Source of the DNA: Mycolicibacterium sphagni
GTDB lineage: Bacteria; Actinomycetota; Actinomycetes; Mycobacteriales; Mycobacteriaceae
Length of the DNA: 64,000 nucleotides
Direction: 5' to 3'
Assembly (NCBI RefSeq): GCF_013337765.1
Contig: NZ_VBSB01000015.1
Span: 124,001-188,000 of the forward strand
Positions 46,919 through 55,993 of this stretch are shown in pieces (the stretch's first letter is position 1; each line of letters begins with the position of its first letter). The translations under genes and the position numbers were made by a program. The notes under the pieces were generated by a model. That model was not told the origin of the DNA. It ran no database searches and was given only the letters and a program-made list of their open reading frames with translations.

Positions 46919-47647
46919 ATGCTCATCGACACTCTCGGGATGACCGAACACACCGGCGCACCGCGGGCCGCGCCCGCCACGACGATGATGGCGGTGCTGA
47001 TCTCGCTGTTTGTCGCGCTGGGTTTCGTTGCCCATGCCACCGCCGCAGGCACCACGGGCGATCACGCGGTGCTCGCCTGGATGGTGCACCATCGCCACCC
47101 TTGGCTCACCGCGTTGGCGATCACGGTGACCAATCTGGGCAGCCCCGCGGGGGTCGCGGTGATCGCGATCGCCGCGGCTGCGGTGGCCTGGTGGCGGGTC
47201 GGTTCGGCCCGGCCGGCACTGCTCATCCTGACCACGCTGGTCGTCGCGAGCACCGTCAGCACCCTCACCAAGTCGATCGTCGGTGCCCACCGTCCCGCAC
47301 GGGCCGTCCAACTCGTCGTCGAGACTGATCGGTCATTCCCCTCCGGGCATGTCACCGGCACCCTGGCGCTGCTGGGCGTGCTGGCCGTCGTAATCGGTCA
47401 GCACGCCCGGCGGTCGGCGTGCGTAGCGATGATCGCGCTGGCCGGGGCGGCGACCATCGCGGTCGGGCTCACGCGCCTCTACCTCGGTGTGCACTGGGCG
47501 ACCGACATCGCAGGGGGCCTGTTGCTGGGCACCGCCGCCGTGGTGGGCGCCTACCTCACCTATCGGCGCATGATGGGAACATCCGACACCGCCGGTCGGG
47601 CCTCAACGTCCGCGCCGTCGCCGTCGCCACCCACAATCGGGGCCTAG
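46919..47647 (+). CDS. PAP2-family membrane phosphatase
   Basis: 242 residues with several membrane spans. The three PAP2 motifs are present: KSIVGAHRPAR, SFPSGHVTGTLALL and RLYLGVHWATDIAGG, including the catalytic histidines. It removes phosphate from lipid-linked substrates such as phosphatidate or undecaprenyl pyrophosphate on the outer face. It begins 56 bases after the permease gene and may be part of the same transcription unit, suggesting a lipid or envelope-related module. A short low-complexity C-terminal tail (PSPSPPTIGA) has no function seen. Confidence 0.85.
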   Translation: MLIDTLGMTEHTGAPRAAPATTMMAVLISLFVALGFVAHATAAGTTGDHAVLAWMVHHRHPWLTALAITVTNLGSPAGVAVIAIAAAAVAWWRVGSARPALLILTTLVVASTVSTLTKSIVGAHRPARAVQLVVETDRSFPSGHVTGTLALLGVLAVVIGQHARRSACVAMIALAGAATIAVGLTRLYLGVHWATDIAGGLLLGTAAVVGAYLTYRRMMGTSDTAGRASTSAPSPSPPTIGA

Positions 47648-47665
47648 ACAGGAGACAACTAATCG

Positions 47666-48457
47666 ATGGGCAACCCAGCGCTGTTCATCGCGCTGTTCAT
47701 CGCGGTGTTCCTCGCCTGCGCCGTCGAAGCGGTCGAAGCCCTGACCATCGTGCTTGCCGCAGGGATCGCCCGCGGGTGGCGTTCAGCGCTCTGTGGTCTG
47801 CTCGCTGGCCTGCTCACCCTGACTGTGACCGTCGCCGCCCTCGGGCCCGCGGTGTCAGCTCTTCCGCTCAACGCATTGCGGCTCGTCGTCGGCGGTTTCC
47901 TCTTGATCTTCGGACTGCAGTGGCTGCGCAAGGCGATACTGCGGGCCAGTGGACACAAGGCGCTGCACAATGAGACCGCGGCATTCGCGGCCACGCTGGA
48001 CGCCGCGCAGCACGCACCCGCACGGCGGGCGAGCCTCGTCCCCGACGGGTATGGCATCGCCCTCGCGTTCAAAGGCATCGTCCTAGAAGGGATGGAAGTC
48101 GTGTTCATCGTGCTGACTTTCGGCAGCAATCAGCACAACATGAGCTTGGCAGTGGTGGCGGCGCTGGCCGCGGTGCTCACAGTGGCCGCCGCGGGTGTGA
48201 CGGTGCGGGCGCCGCTGTCGCGGGTCCCCGAGAACAGCATGAAGTTCGTCGTCGGCATCATGCTCACCACCTTCGGGATGTTCTGGGGAGCCGAAGGTGC
48301 CGGCGCGCGGTGGCCGGGATCGGATCTGGCATTGCTGATTCTCATTCCCGCTGTCGGCCTGTATGCCCTCTTCTTGGTGGCGACGTTTCGGCGGCGCGTG
48401 CCGCGCGAGAATGCCGTGGGCGCCACATCTGAGGAACCGGAGGGCACACACGCATGA
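47666..48457 (+). CDS. Integral membrane protein with duplicated E-x-x-E motifs, possible metal transporter
   Basis: 263 residues, about seven spans, ribosome site AGGAGA upstream. Two segments at comparable places in a twofold repeat carry paired glutamates: ACAVEAVEALTIVLAAG and KGIVLEGMEVVFIVLTFG. This resembles the broad group of duplicated cation transporters (FTR1, GDT1-like), where such glutamates bind metal. The assignment to COG4280-type proteins is from memory of the pattern, not a search. The next small gene overlaps by four bases. Confidence 0.6.
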   Translation: MGNPALFIALFIAVFLACAVEAVEALTIVLAAGIARGWRSALCGLLAGLLTLTVTVAALGPAVSALPLNALRLVVGGFLLIFGLQWLRKAILRASGHKALHNETAAFAATLDAAQHAPARRASLVPDGYGIALAFKGIVLEGMEVVFIVLTFGSNQHNMSLAVVAALAAVLTVAAAGVTVRAPLSRVPENSMKFVVGIMLTTFGMFWGAEGAGARWPGSDLALLILIPAVGLYALFLVATFRRRVPRENAVGATSEEPEGTHA

Positions 48458-48687
48458 TTGGGCGCATTCGCGCGTTCGGCGCCTTCTGGTATGGATTCGT
48501 CGTCGGCGACGATTGGCGCGTCGCCGTGGGGGTGATCGCCGCTCTGGCGATCACTCGCCTGCTCAGCCGCGTCACAACCCTGCCGACGTGGTGGATCGCC
48601 GTCGTTGCCGTCGCCGCTCTGCTCGCCCTCAGCATCCGCCGGGCGATCCGAAGGCGCCCCAACATGGTCCAGACGGCGCCCCGGTGA
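48454..48687 (+). CDS. Small basic membrane protein
   Basis: 77 residues, coupled by ATGA to the preceding transporter-like gene. Two hydrophobic segments (about residues 20-38 and 45-62) and a basic end (RRAIRRRPNMVQ) suggest a two-span inner-membrane protein with both ends inside. It may be an accessory subunit of the preceding protein, given the tight coupling. No family recognised. Confidence 0.55.
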   Translation: MIGRIRAFGAFWYGFVVGDDWRVAVGVIAALAITRLLSRVTTLPTWWIAVVAVAALLALSIRRAIRRRPNMVQTAPR

Positions 48688-48703
48688 TCACACCGCGTAT
48701 GCG

Positions 48704-50107
48704 ATGAGGCTGGCCATGGTGACTCCGGCGCGGTGGAAGGTGCGCACCCGCTCGACGGTCGCGGCTGCCATCGTAATGACCGTGGGCATGGGTGTGGCGT
48801 CGGCGGCGATGTTACTGGTGCTCTATCACACGCTGCAGCGATCGGCTCAGCAAGCCGCTGAAGCTCGCGCCCAGCAGCTCGTCGAGCAGCTGCGCAACGA
48901 TGTGCCAGCCGATCTCGATCCCGGCCTGCTGGGCACCGACGGCCAAGTCGGCATCATCCAGATCATGGACCGCCACGGCACCGTCGTGGCCGCCTCCTCC
49001 GATGCGCCCGCGGCACCGCTGGTCCCAGATACGGTATCGCCGGGTCAATCGGTGTTCCTGGGTCACGTACAGAGTGCCGCCGAGGACGGCGACTACTGGA
49101 TGACCGCCCACGGTGCCGATACCCCGGCCGGCCCGGTGACAGTGACGGTGGGCGGCGCCCGTGAGCCTGTCGAGTCGATCATCGAGACCGTCGCGGTACT
49201 GCTGGCCGTCAGCGGACCGCTACTGGTGGCGTTGGTCGCCTGGGCGACATACGTGCTGGTGGGCGGGGCGCTGCGGCCAGTAGAGCGGATCCGGGTCCGG
49301 GTGGCCTCGATTTCCACCGAGCAGCTCGCCGAGCGTGTTCCGGTACCGCCGACCGGGGATGAGATTGCCCACCTCGCGGAGACGATGAACGAGATGCTGG
49401 CCCGCCTGGAGTCCGGGCACGCCGCGCAGCGGCGGTTCGTCAGCGACGCCTCACACGAGTTGCGTAGCCCGCTGGCAACTATCAGCAGCGGGCTCGAACT
49501 TGCACACAATCGTCCCGACATGCTCGACGCCGCCTTGATCGACGAGTCGCTGATTCCCGAGACACGTCGGATGCGCAATCTCATCGAGGACCTGCTGCTG
49601 TTGGCCCGCGCCGATGAACACCAGTTGCCCCAGCGCAGCGGCGACGTCGACCTCGACGACATTCTCAATGCCGAACAGACGCGGCTGCGAGGCAATTCCG
49701 TTGTGGCCGTGCGGGCGTCGATCTCCGCCGCCCGAGTCACCGGTGACGCGCGTCAACTCACGCGCATGGTGCGCAATCTGGTTGACAACGCCGCCCGGCA
49801 CGCGAGCAGTGTCATCGATCTGCGCTGCGAGCTACGAGGTCGTGTCGCCGTGATCGGCGTCGCCGACGACGGACCTGGTATACCTCGCGAGCAGTGGGCG
49901 CGAGTATTCGACCGGTTCGTCCGCCTGGACGCACCCCGCGCCCGCGATGCCGGTGGCAGCGGGTTGGGCCTCGCGATCGTCGCCGAAATCGTTGCCGCAC
50001 ATCACGGCACGATACAAATTAGTGACCGTATTGGTGGCGGCGCATGCTTCACCGTGACGTTGCCGGCCAACGTCGACAGTTACGTCGCCGCAGATGCCAG
50101 CCGGTAA
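48704..50107 (+). CDS. Sensor histidine kinase
   Basis: 467 residues from ATG 48704; a second ATG at 48716 is possible. Span 1 (about residues 15-38) and span 2 (LLAVSGPLLVALVAWATYVLVGG) enclose a sensor part of about 125 residues with no known domain. HAMP follows, then the H-box (RFVSDASHELRSPLATI), N-box (MVRNLVDNAARHA), G1 (VADDGPGIP) and G2 (GGSGLGLAIV). The 3' end overlaps by 28 bases the 3' end of the convergent response regulator gene, an unusual layout for a cognate pair. It may sense envelope or metal stress relevant to the transport genes before it. Confidence 0.88.
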   Translation: MRLAMVTPARWKVRTRSTVAAAIVMTVGMGVASAAMLLVLYHTLQRSAQQAAEARAQQLVEQLRNDVPADLDPGLLGTDGQVGIIQIMDRHGTVVAASSDAPAAPLVPDTVSPGQSVFLGHVQSAAEDGDYWMTAHGADTPAGPVTVTVGGAREPVESIIETVAVLLAVSGPLLVALVAWATYVLVGGALRPVERIRVRVASISTEQLAERVPVPPTGDEIAHLAETMNEMLARLESGHAAQRRFVSDASHELRSPLATISSGLELAHNRPDMLDAALIDESLIPETRRMRNLIEDLLLLARADEHQLPQRSGDVDLDDILNAEQTRLRGNSVVAVRASISAARVTGDARQLTRMVRNLVDNAARHASSVIDLRCELRGRVAVIGVADDGPGIPREQWARVFDRFVRLDAPRARDAGGSGLGLAIVAEIVAAHHGTIQISDRIGGGACFTVTLPANVDSYVAADASR

Positions 50108-50757
50108 CCGACACCGCGCACCGTGTGGATGCAGTGGGTACCGAACGGTACGTCCACTTTGCGACGCAAGTACCCGACGTACACCTCGACGATGTTGTCG
50201 TCGCCCTCGTAGTTGATGTCCCACACCGACTGCAGAATCTCCTGCTTGGTGACCACGGCCCCGGCATGGCGCAGCAAGAACTCGAGCACCCCGTATTCCC
50301 GGGGCGTCAAGTCCACCTCGACGCCACCGCGGGTGACCCGGTGGCACGCCGGGTCCAACGCCAGGTCGTCGACAGTCAGAACCGGCGGCCGGGCCGGCGC
50401 GCCCCGGCGCAGCAATGCTCGCAATCGTGCGATTAGAACCACAAAAGAGAACGGCTTCACCAGATAGTCGTCAGCGCCCAGATCGAACGCGTCGGCAAGG
50501 TCATATTCGCCATCTTTGGCAGACAACATCAGCACCGGCGTCCACACTTCAACCCCGCGCAGCGAGCGCACGATGTCATAGCCGCTCATGATCGGCAGCA
50601 TGATGTCAAGGATGAGGACATCGAACGCGCCGGTGGCGGCCGCCTCGAACCCGCAGCGCCCGTCGTGCTCCACCTCGACGACGAAGCCCTCCGCGACCAG
50701 CCCGCGGCGGACAAGTTCGGCCAGTCGCGGCTCGTCCTCGACGAGCAGGATGCGCAC
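50080..50757 (-). CDS. OmpR-family response regulator
   Basis: 225 residues. A GTG at 50757 is chosen since GGAGG lies just upstream and the receiver begins at once (RILLVEDEPRLAEL). Conserved aspartates (LVEDE, phosphorylation site LILDIMLP), LSAKD and the KPF lysine are present. The C-terminal winged helix (LTPREYGVLEFLL, NIVEVYVGYLRRKVD, IHTVRGVGYRL) binds DNA. It faces the histidine kinase gene, whose tail it overlaps by 28 bases, so the two transcripts are complementary at their 3' ends. It is likely the partner of that kinase. The promoter lies towards 50758-50950, near the next minus-strand gene. Confidence 0.88.
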   Translation of the reverse strand: MRILLVEDEPRLAELVRRGLVAEGFVVEVEHDGRCGFEAAATGAFDVLILDIMLPIMSGYDIVRSLRGVEVWTPVLMLSAKDGEYDLADAFDLGADDYLVKPFSFVVLIARLRALLRRGAPARPPVLTVDDLALDPACHRVTRGGVEVDLTPREYGVLEFLLRHAGAVVTKQEILQSVWDINYEGDDNIVEVYVGYLRRKVDVPFGTHCIHTVRGVGYRLASAAT

Positions 50758-50956
50758 ACTGACCTCCACTTGGTCGAACGTCGTTCTTACTTCAGTACAG
50801 CAGACCGCGGGTGTCACTGCGTCGAGCGTGATGCCGCCACGATCGCACCGATGAGCCAGTGCAGAAACCGGTTCCAACGAACCGGCCAGGCTGCTCACGA
50901 GCATGCACGAATGCGAGCAGAACGGGGCAGCCCGTTCGCGTCGTCACCGTTGGCCA

Positions 50957-52216
50957 CTAGCCAAGTGCAGTCAACAGGGCGGTGAGAGTCTGCGTCTCGG
51001 TCGCAGGATTAGGGTTGCCCGCCCGCAGTGCTTTGAGGACGGCGTCAATCTGACCGTCGAGGACGGTCCAGCCGGTGTCGTCCATGGGTTGCAGCGTCGA
51101 CTGGTCATCGTCCCAGGCGGTTTCGAGGTCCTTGATCCGGGCGGTCGCGGCAGCTTGGTCGCCGGCTTGCACCCTGGTGAGTGTGTCGGTGGTGATGGTG
51201 CGGAACTTCGCGACCTCGGCAGGCGGGAAATGTGTGGTCGCCGCCTGCCCCGGGGTCTGGGTCGCAGAGACCGACGAGCCGGATTCCTCTTCACTGGCGG
51301 CCGCGATGGAGTGCGGTTGCCCGGCAGCCCATACCAGCAGGGCAGCCGTGGCGACGGCAACGATCGCGTAGTACCCGTGCATGACGTGCTCGCGGGTCTG
51401 GCCCGTGGTGACCGCGGGGGCGTCGGTCCGGTCGTGTTCTTCGATGACGTCGCTGTGAGTGAGCGTGAGGTACAGGACAGTAGCGAGGATCGCGGTCAGG
51501 AAGATCACGCTGGTCAGCGCAGCGCCCAAGCCGAGGCCCTGTTGGTCCGGCGGGAAGCCCAACCAATCGCCGAGGTTGGCCCCCAGCGGGCGAGTCAGAA
51601 TGTAAGCGAGCCAGAAGGACAGGACTGGGTTGGCGCCCAGCCTCCAGCCGATCACGACCGCGACTATCAGACCAGCAGGCAGAAGGACCGATGTGCCGGG
51701 TCCCCAGCCGGTGAGTTCCAGTACCCAGTCGCCGGCTGCTGTGCCCAGGGCGAAGGTAACCAAGATCGCCAGCCAGTAGAAGCATTCCCGCGGCAGTGTG
51801 ATGATGCTGTGGATCGACAGTGTCCGCTCGCGAGCCCACCAGGCGCCGAAGACTACGGCCAGCGCGGCCGTGAAGATGCCCGTACTCAGTGCAAGCGGAA
51901 CGTGCAGATCATCTGTGAGGATGTCGGTATACAGCGTGCCGGTCACGCTCACCACGACAACCGTGAGCCAATACACCAACGGGGAGTAGCGGTGCAGGCT
52001 CAGCTGCCAACCCAGTACGGCCGCAAGTATGACCGTGAAGATGAGGGCAGTCGTGTTCAGGCCGACACCCAAAGTCATGTTGATCCAGTCGGCGAAGCTC
52101 TCGCCCACGGTCGTGCATAGGATCTTGATGATCCAGAACCACATCGTGATCTCGGGAACCTTGCTCAGCATCACGCGCGCGGACTTGATGGTCCCAGATT
52201 TCGTCGTGTCGGTCAC
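50957..52216 (-). CDS. Polytopic membrane protein of COG4705 type with periplasmic C-terminal domain
   Basis: 419 residues from a GTG at 52216 (VTDTTKSGT); a longer in-frame start has no basis. About eight spans lie in two related halves: KVPEITMWFWIIKILCTTVGESFADW and ECFYWLAILVTFALGTAAGDW begin them, a duplication with TxGxxxxDW motifs. A last span precedes an exported or cytosolic domain of about 110 residues rich in Ala/Thr with AAEVAKFRTITTDTLTRVQAGD, similar to small helical mycobacterial domains. The first part is of the type annotated as COG4705. Often near two-component systems, as here. Function unknown. Confidence 0.65.
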   Translation of the reverse strand: MTDTTKSGTIKSARVMLSKVPEITMWFWIIKILCTTVGESFADWINMTLGVGLNTTALIFTVILAAVLGWQLSLHRYSPLVYWLTVVVVSVTGTLYTDILTDDLHVPLALSTGIFTAALAVVFGAWWARERTLSIHSIITLPRECFYWLAILVTFALGTAAGDWVLELTGWGPGTSVLLPAGLIVAVVIGWRLGANPVLSFWLAYILTRPLGANLGDWLGFPPDQQGLGLGAALTSVIFLTAILATVLYLTLTHSDVIEEHDRTDAPAVTTGQTREHVMHGYYAIVAVATAALLVWAAGQPHSIAAASEEESGSSVSATQTPGQAATTHFPPAEVAKFRTITTDTLTRVQAGDQAAATARIKDLETAWDDDQSTLQPMDDTGWTVLDGQIDAVLKALRAGNPNPATETQTLTALLTALG

Positions 52217-52517
52217 AACGCCGGACCGTATCGACCAGCCGCTGAACGAACGCTGAGAGAGCGACTGAAAACTCGGTAACCCTGGGCCGTACCCCATCAA
52301 ACCCGAAACGAGTTCAGAATCCTCAACCGAGCAGTCCGGGCCACATTCTTGCGCCACCAGTTGACCGACGAGGCATCAGAATCCCTTGGGCCGCAATGTC
52401 TTTACCGCCGGTCTAACAACTGCCGACGTCAACGTCGTCGGCAACGTCGTCTGGGTGCTGGTTTGCCCCATAGACATCCCGCCCCCTAGCGATTCCGGGA
52501 CAACGGCTGCTTAAAGC
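52217..52517. other. Intergenic stretch between membrane protein and relaxase genes
   Basis: About 300 bases. I see no gene or clear RNA signal. It holds the promoter side of the membrane protein gene and the 3' side of the relaxase gene. Confidence 0.4.
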
Positions 52518-55325
52518 TCATAGTTCGAGTCCGTTGTCAGCGCTGCGCTCCCGAATTTGTTCCTCGCTCTGTTGTTGCACCGTTTCCACGGCACTCTCGT
52601 AGTCTGCGAGCTTGTTCTGCCAAGCTCGGTACTCCGTGGTCAAGTGATCGATGACCGCCTCATGGCCGTCGACCGCGGCGCGGACACCGCTTGGCAGACT
52701 TTCGCGGTTCATCTGGGCGGCGTAGGTGTGCGCGGTGACGGCGGGATGATCGTCGTGAACCACGAGGTGCTGGATCAGGGTGGCGGCTTCGTGACTGTCT
52801 CCACGTCCGCGATCGGACCTGCCAAACGCGTTGTGTGCATACTCGTGTTCACCACCGACACGCTGGTAGACGTGTGCGTTGTTCGCGTCGCGCCCACGAG
52901 TCAAAGCGACGTAAAGCAATGCGCGGCTGGTGTTCTCACCGAGGACTGCGTGCGCGGTGTCCGCGGTGGCGCCCTGGGCGGAGTGCACGGTGAGTGCGTA
53001 ACCATACGTGACGTGCTCACGGGTGTAGCCCGTGGGAAAGATCGCGTAGGCGTTGTCGTCAAGACGGCGGGCGAGCACCTGTTGATGGCCGATGTGGATC
53101 TTCTCCACCTGCCAGCGTTGCCCGTTGCGGACTGGCCCAGGGTCTACCGAGTGACTCTCGCGGTAACGCAGGCGGATCGACGCATCGTTTTGTCGTGTGA
53201 GTATGAGATCGTCCACCGCGAGCCGCTGTCCCCGGGCTCCAGCCACCGTCGCCGGATCCGCGGCGACCGTCTCGTGGTGCAGACGATGGTTGAGGGCGTC
53301 GGCCATTTCTTTGGTGTCGCAGAGCAGCAGTACGTCCTTGCCGGCTGCTACATCGGTTTTGTAGGCGGTTAGGGCGGCGACGGCCATCGTGAGCTCATCA
53401 CCACAGTGCAGGCGGTCGTGGCGGCGGTACCAGTCGACCGCCCGGCTCACCGAGTTCTCATCGCCGTCTCTTAGTGCGAGAGAAGCCTCACGTTCTTCGG
53501 GATCTCGCATCCGCCACACCTCGGACAGCTGCTGGGTCCAGGGCAGGTCCTCACAGAGTTGGGCGAACATCCCACCACGGGCTTTCACCGGCTCCAACTG
53601 ATGGGGATCACCCACCAGGATCGTCTTCGCACCCGCCTGTGTAGTGGCGGTCAGCAGCCGGCGCAGGTCGCTGGTGCCGACCATGGCGGCCTCATCGACA
53701 ATCACCAGACTGAACCGATCCAATTCCAACTGCTTCGCGTCGAGCATTTGCAGGGCTTTGGCGACGGTGTAGCCCTGATCGCCCGCCCCTGCCCGCAACG
53801 CCACATCGACAGCTTTCCCGGTCGGGGCGAGCAGGATCGCTGTTCCCCGCGTGACGCCGTGCGCGGCGGCCGCCAGGGTGCGCAGGCAGGTGGTCTTGCC
53901 CGCACCGGCGGGCGCGGTCAGCGGTTGCACCAACCACGGCGAGCGCGCGATCTCGGTCACCGCGGCGCGCTGATCCGCGGACAGCCCCGCGGTGTCGCGC
54001 GCGGGCAGCCACAACTGCGCGCGCTCGTTGCGCGCATCCACCAACGCCATCACCGCGGCCTCCTCGGCCAGGATCGCGTCGAGGGTGAAACGCTCATGGC
54101 CTTCGCGCTGGTGCGCCGCGCGCGGCGCAGACAGCCGCACACTGACCGCATCCACCGCACGCTCGACCATTTCCCGTGGTGAGAGCTCCGAGTCGATCGG
54201 CACCTGCGCCCCCAACACCTCGACAAGATCAGCCCGGGTGAACACCGCTTTGTCGATCTTTTCCGCGGCCGCCAGGACCCGCGCGCGGTCGAACGCGGTG
54301 CGCGCATGTGCGCGCCGCGCCGCGCGGGCGGCGAGAAACTGCGCGCGGTCAATCTCCATCCCGCGCGGATCCGCGCGCCACTGCGCCACCAACGTCGACC
54401 ACGCCAATTCCTCCGGCTTGGTCGGGCGGGTGGCTTTCTGCGCCGTACCCAGCTGCGCCGCCGACCACGCGCCGTCTTCTCCGACTTCCAAGTGTCCGGC
54501 CGCCCAGTCCCGCAACTGACTAGAGCGTCGCGACCACGCGGTGATCGTCTCCCGCGACATCCCGGCGAGCTCGGCCATTCCCGTGCCCGGGTCGACCTGC
54601 TCCCACTCGAAGCCCAACGAGTGCTGCAACTCCCGCCGCAAGGTGGCCTGATAGATCACCCCCGCGGCCTTCGCCTCATGGAACAACGACGTCCCATCCA
54701 ACGACACCAACCGACCATCCGCACGGGCCTGGCGGTTGGGCACGATCACATGGGTGTGCAGATGCGGATCCCCACACCGACTGGTCTCATGCTGATAGGC
54801 AATCCCCACGATCCCGGGCAACCGCTGCAGGTCCTTCTCCCCCGTCACCGGGTTATGGATCCGGGTGTAGCCGGCATGCTGCGCGAGGTACTCCATCGCC
54901 TCGCCGAACGCGGTGGTGTGCGCGTCGGCGATCCCCTTCTGCACCACATCATCGCCACGAAGGACGCGCAGCAGCGACACACTCTTCGGCGCGCTGAATG
55001 TCAGATCGAAACCGTGCACCCCGCGGGTTCCGAAGGTACGGCCAGACAGGCCATTCGGAACAATGCCCTCATCAAGCCAACGCGCCACCAGCGACGAATT
55101 CGCTTCGCCGCCGGCCCGCTGAACGTCGTTGAGACCGACCAGTTTCGCAGCAGCATGTACGTCACCGGCGCGTACCCAGACCGGGGTGCGGGTGTCGTGT
55201 TCTGAGTAGTACTCCCCCAACCCACCACCTGCTGCACTGGCATCGCGGCTGGCGCGCGCGGCGGTGTCAGCCGTGTCGATGTAGTAGCTGATCGACCACT
55301 GCTTGAGCTTGGAGATTGTCAACAT
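52518..55325 (-). CDS. MobF-type relaxase-helicase (TraA/TrwC-like)
   Basis: 935 residues from ATG 55325 (MLTISKLKQW). The N-terminal 300 residues are a TrwC relaxase: early tyrosines (SISYYIDT), FDLTFSAPKSVSLL, and the three-histidine metal motif in CGDPHLHTHVIVPN. The remainder is a helicase of the RecD type with Walker A (PAGAGKTTCLRTL), VIVDEAAMVG, GDPHQLEPV and the late motif YALTVHSAQGATAD. It should nick the element's transfer origin and unwind the strand. Without a coupling protein or channel in the element it must borrow those from a conjugative plasmid or chromosomal ESX-type transfer; either is inference. Confidence 0.88.
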   Translation of the reverse strand: MLTISKLKQWSISYYIDTADTAARASRDASAAGGGLGEYYSEHDTRTPVWVRAGDVHAAAKLVGLNDVQRAGGEANSSLVARWLDEGIVPNGLSGRTFGTRGVHGFDLTFSAPKSVSLLRVLRGDDVVQKGIADAHTTAFGEAMEYLAQHAGYTRIHNPVTGEKDLQRLPGIVGIAYQHETSRCGDPHLHTHVIVPNRQARADGRLVSLDGTSLFHEAKAAGVIYQATLRRELQHSLGFEWEQVDPGTGMAELAGMSRETITAWSRRSSQLRDWAAGHLEVGEDGAWSAAQLGTAQKATRPTKPEELAWSTLVAQWRADPRGMEIDRAQFLAARAARRAHARTAFDRARVLAAAEKIDKAVFTRADLVEVLGAQVPIDSELSPREMVERAVDAVSVRLSAPRAAHQREGHERFTLDAILAEEAAVMALVDARNERAQLWLPARDTAGLSADQRAAVTEIARSPWLVQPLTAPAGAGKTTCLRTLAAAAHGVTRGTAILLAPTGKAVDVALRAGAGDQGYTVAKALQMLDAKQLELDRFSLVIVDEAAMVGTSDLRRLLTATTQAGAKTILVGDPHQLEPVKARGGMFAQLCEDLPWTQQLSEVWRMRDPEEREASLALRDGDENSVSRAVDWYRRHDRLHCGDELTMAVAALTAYKTDVAAGKDVLLLCDTKEMADALNHRLHHETVAADPATVAGARGQRLAVDDLILTRQNDASIRLRYRESHSVDPGPVRNGQRWQVEKIHIGHQQVLARRLDDNAYAIFPTGYTREHVTYGYALTVHSAQGATADTAHAVLGENTSRALLYVALTRGRDANNAHVYQRVGGEHEYAHNAFGRSDRGRGDSHEAATLIQHLVVHDDHPAVTAHTYAAQMNRESLPSGVRAAVDGHEAVIDHLTTEYRAWQNKLADYESAVETVQQQSEEQIRERSADNGLEL

Positions 55326-55742
55326 TCGCCGGTTTATCCACAGATTGAGACGTTGATGCTTACTGCACCACAACCATTCTCGCACCTTGTGCAAATGTGC
55401 CAGGCGGAAATCAGGGTGTGTCGGGACGTGTGTGATGGACGATAGTGGTTGCGGGACAGATGATCTGGATACGTATGTGTGTGGATGCTACGGGATGGCT
55501 AGGGATTGTTGATACAAGGAGGCATGAGAACGATGCTGTGGGAGAATTTTTGGCGTTGCCGTGGCATGTGTGATCGTTCTTGACCTGCGCACCGCGGCGC
55601 CATCGGCGCGGCATGGGCTTCATGTGGTCGTTGTCGAGGCCGACGAGATTGTGCAGGAACCATCGAAGTGCGGAAATTACACTGGTGAGATAGCACTAGA
55701 CACCAGGAGATCGCATGACTCCCAGACGCTTCCGAGGCGACT
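55326..55742. other. Intergenic region between relaxase and excisionase, possible transfer origin
   Basis: 417 bases between divergent genes. It is lower in GC than neighbouring coding DNA and has runs of GTGTGT, but I find no clear inverted repeats to place oriT. A 16-codon frame starts at 55715 after AGGAG and overlaps the excisionase start; see the findings. Confidence 0.45.
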
Positions 55743-55961
55743 ATGACTGGTTCAATCTCGTTTGACAGCACGGTTCCGATCGGCCGTCGGCTTCTCACCG
55801 TTCTTGAAGCGGCCGACGCCTTGAGAATTTCGCGCTCATCCGTCTACCGCCTCTTCGACGCCGGCCAACTGGCCTGGGTCCAGATCGGGTCATCGCGACG
55901 AGTGGCATCGAAAGAAATTGAGCGGTTTATCAATGCCCACACCGAAGAGGCGGCATCGTGA
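55743..55961 (+). CDS. Excisionase-like MerR-type DNA-binding protein
   Basis: 72 residues. The core is a winged helix typical of excisionases and AlpA-like proteins: LLTVLEAADALRISRSSVYRLFDAGQLAWVQIGSSRRVASKEIERFI. These direct the integrase towards excision and may regulate it. It lies 32 bases before the integrase gene on the same strand, the usual xis-int order. The 16-codon frame beginning at 55715 runs over its start and could couple translation. Confidence 0.8.
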   Translation: MTGSISFDSTVPIGRRLLTVLEAADALRISRSSVYRLFDAGQLAWVQIGSSRRVASKEIERFINAHTEEAAS

Positions 55962-55993
55962 TGATCGAACGTCCTCCGCGTTAGGAGCTGACC

